From the NCBI GenBank assembly GCA_017629415.1, contig JAGBXG010000077.1, forward strand, positions 1 through 9,694: a stretch of 9,694 nt of DNA, given 5' to 3'. The notes under the pieces were generated by a model that worked only from the letters and a program-made list of their open reading frames with translations, did no database searches and was not told the origin of the DNA. This DNA comes from Pseudomonadota bacterium. GTDB taxonomy: Bacteria; Myxococcota; Bradymonadia; UBA4248. A program made the position numbers and the translations under genes. Positions 5,620 through 9,694 of the stretch are shown here, piece by piece (within the stretch, counting starts at the first letter, position 1; each line of letters begins with the position of its first letter).

Positions 5620-5625
5620 AGGAGG
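5620..5625 (+). promoter_or_regulatory. Strong Shine-Dalgarno of the giant lipoprotein gene
   Basis: AGGAGG four bases before the ATG at 5630. It is the best ribosome binding site in the window and fixes the start, which leads directly into a lipoprotein signal peptide. Confidence 0.85.
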
Positions 5626-5629
5626 TATT

Positions 5630-8600
5630 ATGAGAAAAACAACATTGCTTAAAGGCTCATTTCTGGTTGCAACGTTATGGGCTTTTGGGTGTGCGAACAC
5701 AGAAACCGATGTATCACGCCGGGGCCTGGATGACACCATCGACATCAATGGCGCGGGTTATGCATCGAAAGAAATCAGTGAAGGGAATGTGTTCGGCAAA
5801 GAAAGCGAAGGCTTGCCCTCTAATCCGCTTTCACAACCAAGCGACGATGTGTTGGGAAAACCTGGGGCTTATGAAAATCTCGTATATTCTGTAGAGCCCA
5901 CCGAGGCAAAAGCATATATTAACGAATTTATAGAATTTGAAGTTGTCATTGATACGAGTGGAGAAGATTTTAAACAGAATAACAGTCCAGACCCTCGTTT
6001 TGTTGTCGTCTTAGAACGTCCTGCAGACGGTAATGCAACTTTGATTGTCGATAAATCAGAGCTTTTTGATAAATCGGAATTTCCGCCGACCGACACCATG
6101 GCAGTGCTGAAACCTGACAGCAAAAACACGATGAGATTCAAGGTGTTGACAGGATCTGCATATAACCAGGACGATCCGATGTACTGGGTCAATGTCTGGT
6201 CTGCTGATGCAGATATGCCTGCGATTGCCAAGATTAATGTAAAAAAACCGCCTCAAAAATCCGATTATGAGAAAGGCAACAGCGATGTCAGTAATACACT
6301 TGAAACGTCAGATGCCATGGAAGAAAACCTGGGTAAATCCAAATTGACAAGTGTCAATCTGGTTTCTGATGAAGCTCGCGAACAGACGATTCTCGTAGAT
6401 ACGGAAAAAACATTTAAGGTCAAACTTGATGATGCCAAGTGCAATGCCGGCGAAACCGGCGGTGAGGATTGCAAAGTCAAAGGCGAGCCCATTTGTTGGA
6501 CTTTTGTTGAACATGTCGATCCGAACGATGGTGATATCTTGTCTCCGGCTCCAGACGATGATTTGAAACTCGAGGATAAAGACGGCGTTCAGGTCGGTTG
6601 TGGAGAAGCCGACGACAAGGGCGAAGTCCAGGTAAAAATTGAAACTGGTGGCTCTTATGATGCCCGTTATTACCTGAACTTCTTCCATGCCAAAGCTGCG
6701 CCTTTAACGTTCCAAATCGATACATATGCCATGCCCGATACATTGGGTGAACCCGGCGACGGTCCCACCGATGACTTAAACGGTGACGGCATTCCTGATG
6801 AAGGCCGTGATATTGAAATTCCAGGAGATGGTTTTACAACTGATCCTGTGACAGGCAAGGAACAACTCACTGGATGTGATGCTGCTACTTTTTTGGATAA
6901 ACTTTGGACCGATAAGGCCATTAAAGATAGTATTTTAGAACAGTGTAGCAATCCAAAGTTAGAATCCATGTCATCTTGCAGTGGCGGAGATTGCAGCAGT
7001 ACGGATGGCAACTTCAAGTGCCGTTTGACAAAAGAAGCCGATGGTACATTGATGCTTTCGACATGTGATGGCGACATTGTTATGGTCGATTTGGATGGAG
7101 ACGGCATTGCAGATCCTGTCCGCATCGTGGTCACAGATAACGGCGACGGCACTTACCGCATTGACGGCTTTGATACCGATGGCGATGGCAAACCCGATGT
7201 CGCACCCGATCCTTGTTTGTATGGCAGTTGTATCAAAGATCCTGAGTATAAACTGCTGTGTCAGGTTCTGAAAGATGGTGCCAAACCCGATGATAAAAAT
7301 TATAAAGCTTGTACAAAAGTATCTGCCGGCATTGATGAAGATCTTGATGTTTATTTAAAGCTTGTAGATCTCGATGATGAAGACGGCGTCTCAGGCAAAA
7401 CTTTAGAAGCTAAGATTATTCGAGGGGCTTTGGTTTCAAATAACGCCGATTTCAAAGATTATGAAGAAGGCGCTTATGAATTCAAAGAAATTACAGATGC
7501 GGATGGCAATAAAACAACAGAACCAACGCCAACGTTAACACTTAAAACGGACGGCAGTGGTAAAACAAAAGCAGTCTTTTGGACAGGTACGGCATACGAT
7601 TCTTTATATTATATCATGATGGAGAATACGAAAGCCAAGACCGTCATGCTGCCCGTGAACGTCATCAATTCTGTCGATATTCCGACAAATCCCGGCGATA
7701 AACCGGATGACAGTGTTTTGGATGAAGGCGGCGAAGCGGTAACACCGCCGTCTGATATGCCAGACTATGTCCCCGATCTCGGACCTTTGGTCATGGAAGT
7801 CGCTCCCGGTTTATCCACAGACATCAGCTCGCCTGTGATCCGTACGCTCGGTCTGAAGGTTGTGCTGAAAACAGATTATGAAAAAACTGGAAAATCTAAT
7901 CTTATTCAACATGAGAAAGTCTGGTGGAAAGTTACGCGCGGACCTTCAAGTGCTAACAATGGTTCGTTGTTACACAGCAAGTCTGAAACCGATACGAAGG
8001 GTACAGCTCTGAACTATTTCTATACAGGCACCGGTTATGATGCCTTGTATTATGTCAGTGTTTTCCATCCCAATGTTTTGGATGAAGATGGCAATGTCGA
8101 ACCCGTGATCTTTGCCATTACTACGACCAATAATACCGGTACCGTTCCTGGCCCAGAACCCGGCGATCCCAGTTTGCCTGAAGGTGAAACCAAGTGTCCG
8201 GATGGGTATGAACTTAAAAGAACATGTGGCAGCGATGAAGTTGGTAAAGATATTAAAAAATGTCCTGATAATACCAACCCGAAACAGAAATGTGTTGTTG
8301 AAAACTGTGACGGTGAAAACTGTGAAGGAACCGATCCAACAACGGTCAATGGTATCGATGTCAATCCAAACTTGCCTCAGATGACATGTGAAGATTATAA
8401 AGATATATGTCCTGATGCTGAAAATGATGACTGTAATAAGGGCTGTCTCGAACTTAAGATTGTTGGTAACAGTTATAAACGTTTCCAGCCTGGGAAGATT
8501 GAAAAAACGCAATTTAAGCTCATTCATAGAAACGGTAGTGATGAAACGGTTATCCCAAATGAAAATATTCACTACACCATGGATAAAAATGCTGAAGTGA

Positions 8601-9694
8601 ATGCTGCCTTATTGAGTAAAAAATCACCGACTGATGAAGATGGCAAGTCAACGGCATCATTTAAAACGGGATCCAAGGTCACGACATTTAAAATCAATGC
8701 CATGCATCCGAATATCAATGATGGCGGCAATATGATTCCCAAGACGGTTAATATTACCATTTACGATCCGTCACAGGAAAAAACAGATACCAGTGAGCTC
8801 AATAAGATCAACCTGAATGTTGAGGATCCATCTAACATCACATTATACCCAGGGGATGAACTTAAAAAAGTTTATTATTATGTACTTCCATCTGACAAAG
8901 CTCAATGTGGCGAGAGTTTTGTTTATAGTGATGCATTAGAACGTACATCCGGATGCCAAAAATTAGGTGGTGAGGATGGATATTGTGAAATTAATGCGGC
9001 AGCCTCACCTTATTCTACTGAACTTGTCGTTGCCAGTGGCAAAACAAATTATACGGTTTATGCTGTTGGAACAGATGGTGATGGCAAACCCGTTGCTTCC
9101 GGCTGTGTTTCCTATCAATCATTCCCGTCTTGGACGAAACCTAAGACTTGTATTATTGATAGAAACGATTTCGAATCAGATGAAGCCTATAATGCAGAGT
9201 TAGAAAAAATTGAAGATAATCCCGCATGCACACGCACGATGACGGTCACCGTGCCCATGGCCAAAATGCCGATGGTCATTGATTCCACTTATCACACCAA
9301 AACACTCGTGAATATCGGGCCGCTTGTCAAAGAAGGTACCGAAATTGGCAATCAAATCAAAGAGATTGTCGATAAGATCAATGCTTTTATTGGTGAAAAG
9401 CCCGAAGAAAAATTGACACAAAGTCTGACCCAGTATTTTATTTATACTGATGATGAGGGAAATGCTAGTACAGCAGGTGCTCAATCTTGTATGCAGGCTG
9501 TGAATAAAATATCTGGAAAGTGTACCCGTAAAGACGGCGAAAAAATGTTTGATAATATCGGGGCCACTTGTAATTCATGGAATAAAGATAATACCTATGA
9601 ATTAGAAGATGCATCCGGTAAAATCAGGGATGTGAGTTATGAATGGGATAAAGCCGTAGAGGATAAAAATAAAAAATATTTCACGAATTGCGAA
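5630..9694 (+). CDS. Giant Ig-domain lipoprotein with calcium-type loops (3' end outside the window)
   Basis: 1355 codons are open without a stop up to the window end. The signal peptide ends in lipobox AFGC (Cys21). At least five related Ig-like domains of about 105-130 residues follow, near 86-208, 239-369, 560-685, 717-838 and 940-1047. Each has a G-x(4-6)-[FIV]-x-TG strand (T174, T339, T652, T799, T1013). Three then have a YDxxYY motif (343, 656, 803), like Big_1/invasin-type repeats. Between domains two and three, DxDxDG-type loops at 382-390, 487-495 and 515-523 resemble EF-hand or thrombospondin type-3 calcium sites. A Cys-rich linker lies at 854-939. Residues 1053-1155 may be another beta domain; 1160-1355 is unrecognised. 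It is probably a surface-anchored adhesin or structural protein; no catalytic motif is seen. It is divergent from the gene at 4062-5144. Confidence 0.9.
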   Translation, partial: MRKTTLLKGSFLVATLWAFGCANTETDVSRRGLDDTIDINGAGYASKEISEGNVFGKESEGLPSNPLSQPSDDVLGKPGAYENLVYSVEPTEAKAYINEFIEFEVVIDTSGEDFKQNNSPDPRFVVVLERPADGNATLIVDKSELFDKSEFPPTDTMAVLKPDSKNTMRFKVLTGSAYNQDDPMYWVNVWSADADMPAIAKINVKKPPQKSDYEKGNSDVSNTLETSDAMEENLGKSKLTSVNLVSDEAREQTILVDTEKTFKVKLDDAKCNAGETGGEDCKVKGEPICWTFVEHVDPNDGDILSPAPDDDLKLEDKDGVQVGCGEADDKGEVQVKIETGGSYDARYYLNFFHAKAAPLTFQIDTYAMPDTLGEPGDGPTDDLNGDGIPDEGRDIEIPGDGFTTDPVTGKEQLTGCDAATFLDKLWTDKAIKDSILEQCSNPKLESMSSCSGGDCSSTDGNFKCRLTKEADGTLMLSTCDGDIVMVDLDGDGIADPVRIVVTDNGDGTYRIDGFDTDGDGKPDVAPDPCLYGSCIKDPEYKLLCQVLKDGAKPDDKNYKACTKVSAGIDEDLDVYLKLVDLDDEDGVSGKTLEAKIIRGALVSNNADFKDYEEGAYEFKEITDADGNKTTEPTPTLTLKTDGSGKTKAVFWTGTAYDSLYYIMMENTKAKTVMLPVNVINSVDIPTNPGDKPDDSVLDEGGEAVTPPSDMPDYVPDLGPLVMEVAPGLSTDISSPVIRTLGLKVVLKTDYEKTGKSNLIQHEKVWWKVTRGPSSANNGSLLHSKSETDTKGTALNYFYTGTGYDALYYVSVFHPNVLDEDGNVEPVIFAITTTNNTGTVPGPEPGDPSLPEGETKCPDGYELKRTCGSDEVGKDIKKCPDNTNPKQKCVVENCDGENCEGTDPTTVNGIDVNPNLPQMTCEDYKDICPDAENDDCNKGCLELKIVGNSYKRFQPGKIEKTQFKLIHRNGSDETVIPNENIHYTMDKNAEVNAALLSKKSPTDEDGKSTASFKTGSKVTTFKINAMHPNINDGGNMIPKTVNITIYDPSQEKTDTSELNKINLNVEDPSNITLYPGDELKKVYYYVLPSDKAQCGESFVYSDALERTSGCQKLGGEDGYCEINAAASPYSTELVVASGKTNYTVYAVGTDGDGKPVASGCVSYQSFPSWTKPKTCIIDRNDFESDEAYNAELEKIEDNPACTRTMTVTVPMAKMPMVIDSTYHTKTLVNIGPLVKEGTEIGNQIKEIVDKINAFIGEKPEEKLTQSLTQYFIYTDDEGNASTAGAQSCMQAVNKISGKCTRKDGEKMFDNIGATCNSWNKDNTYELEDASGKIRDVSYEWDKAVEDKNKKYFTNCE

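Larger units (their letters stand above)
5145..5629. other. AT-rich divergent intergenic control region
   Basis: This 485-bp gap lies between the divergently transcribed membrane-protein and giant-lipoprotein genes. It is clearly more AT-rich than its flanks. It holds a perfect palindrome (5171-5191), a candidate minus-strand promoter (5222-5249), three direct repeats (5284-5317), two candidate plus-strand promoters (5314-5342 and 5550-5578) and a possible 42-codon ORF (5390-5518). In sequence this AT-rich, -10-like hexamers arise easily by chance, so the promoters are tentative. Confidence 0.6.

Noticed and set aside
6308..6688. 126-codon minus-strand open frame inside the giant lipoprotein gene
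   Set aside because: It is antisense shadow of the Ig-like domain at residues 239-369, with no start signal of its own.
7970..8572. 200-codon minus-strand open frame inside the giant lipoprotein gene
   Set aside because: It is antisense to a continuous 1355-codon frame with a signal peptide and domain repeats; its Ile/Phe/Thr-rich translation looks like a shadow.

Overview
The window looks like a piece of chromosome from a Gram-negative, moderately AT-rich bacterium. Three of the four protein genes encode secreted lipoproteins of a kind common in Myxococcota/Bradymonadales-type 'deltaproteobacteria': cysteine-rich repeat proteins, very large proteins with Ig-like domains and calcium-type DxDxDG loops, and a peptidase of the angiotensin-converting-enzyme family (M2). 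The taxonomic guess is inference from gene style only. There is no RNA gene, phage gene, transposase or CRISPR array.

Layout. Positions 1-375 are non-coding and hold two kinds of palindromic repeat. 376-1740 (-) is a lipoprotein with 53 cysteines and four tandem six-cysteine repeats. 1741-1996 holds its promoter and a 121-bp element of nested GC-rich palindromes bounded by 11-bp inverted repeats. 1997-3850 (-) is an M2 peptidyl-dipeptidase lipoprotein with an intact active site. 3851-4061 holds a tandem pair of bulged hairpins. 4062-5144 (-) is a two-helix membrane protein with some resemblance to DUF3137. 5145-5629 is an AT-rich divergent control region with three direct repeats, a perfect palindrome, candidate promoters in both directions and a possible 42-residue membrane miniprotein. 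5630-9694 (+) is the first 1355 residues of a giant lipoprotein that continues beyond the window.

How the genes fit together. The theme is the cell surface: a predicted lipid-anchored dipeptidyl carboxypeptidase, a disulfide-rich protein and a giant Ig-domain protein. None has Asp after the lipid-modified Cys, so by the E. coli Lol rule all three would go to the outer membrane. The three minus-strand genes are separated by 211-256 bp gaps with repeats and are probably not one tight operon.

The most unusual signal is non-coding. Four hairpins at two loci (251-309 and 3934-4001) share an asymmetric signature: GCTAT on one side, ATACGC on the other, with one C always unpaired. Their outer and inner stems differ in sequence yet remain fully complementary. 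A second family of GC-rich composite palindromes occurs in opposite orientations on either side of the cysteine-rich lipoprotein gene.
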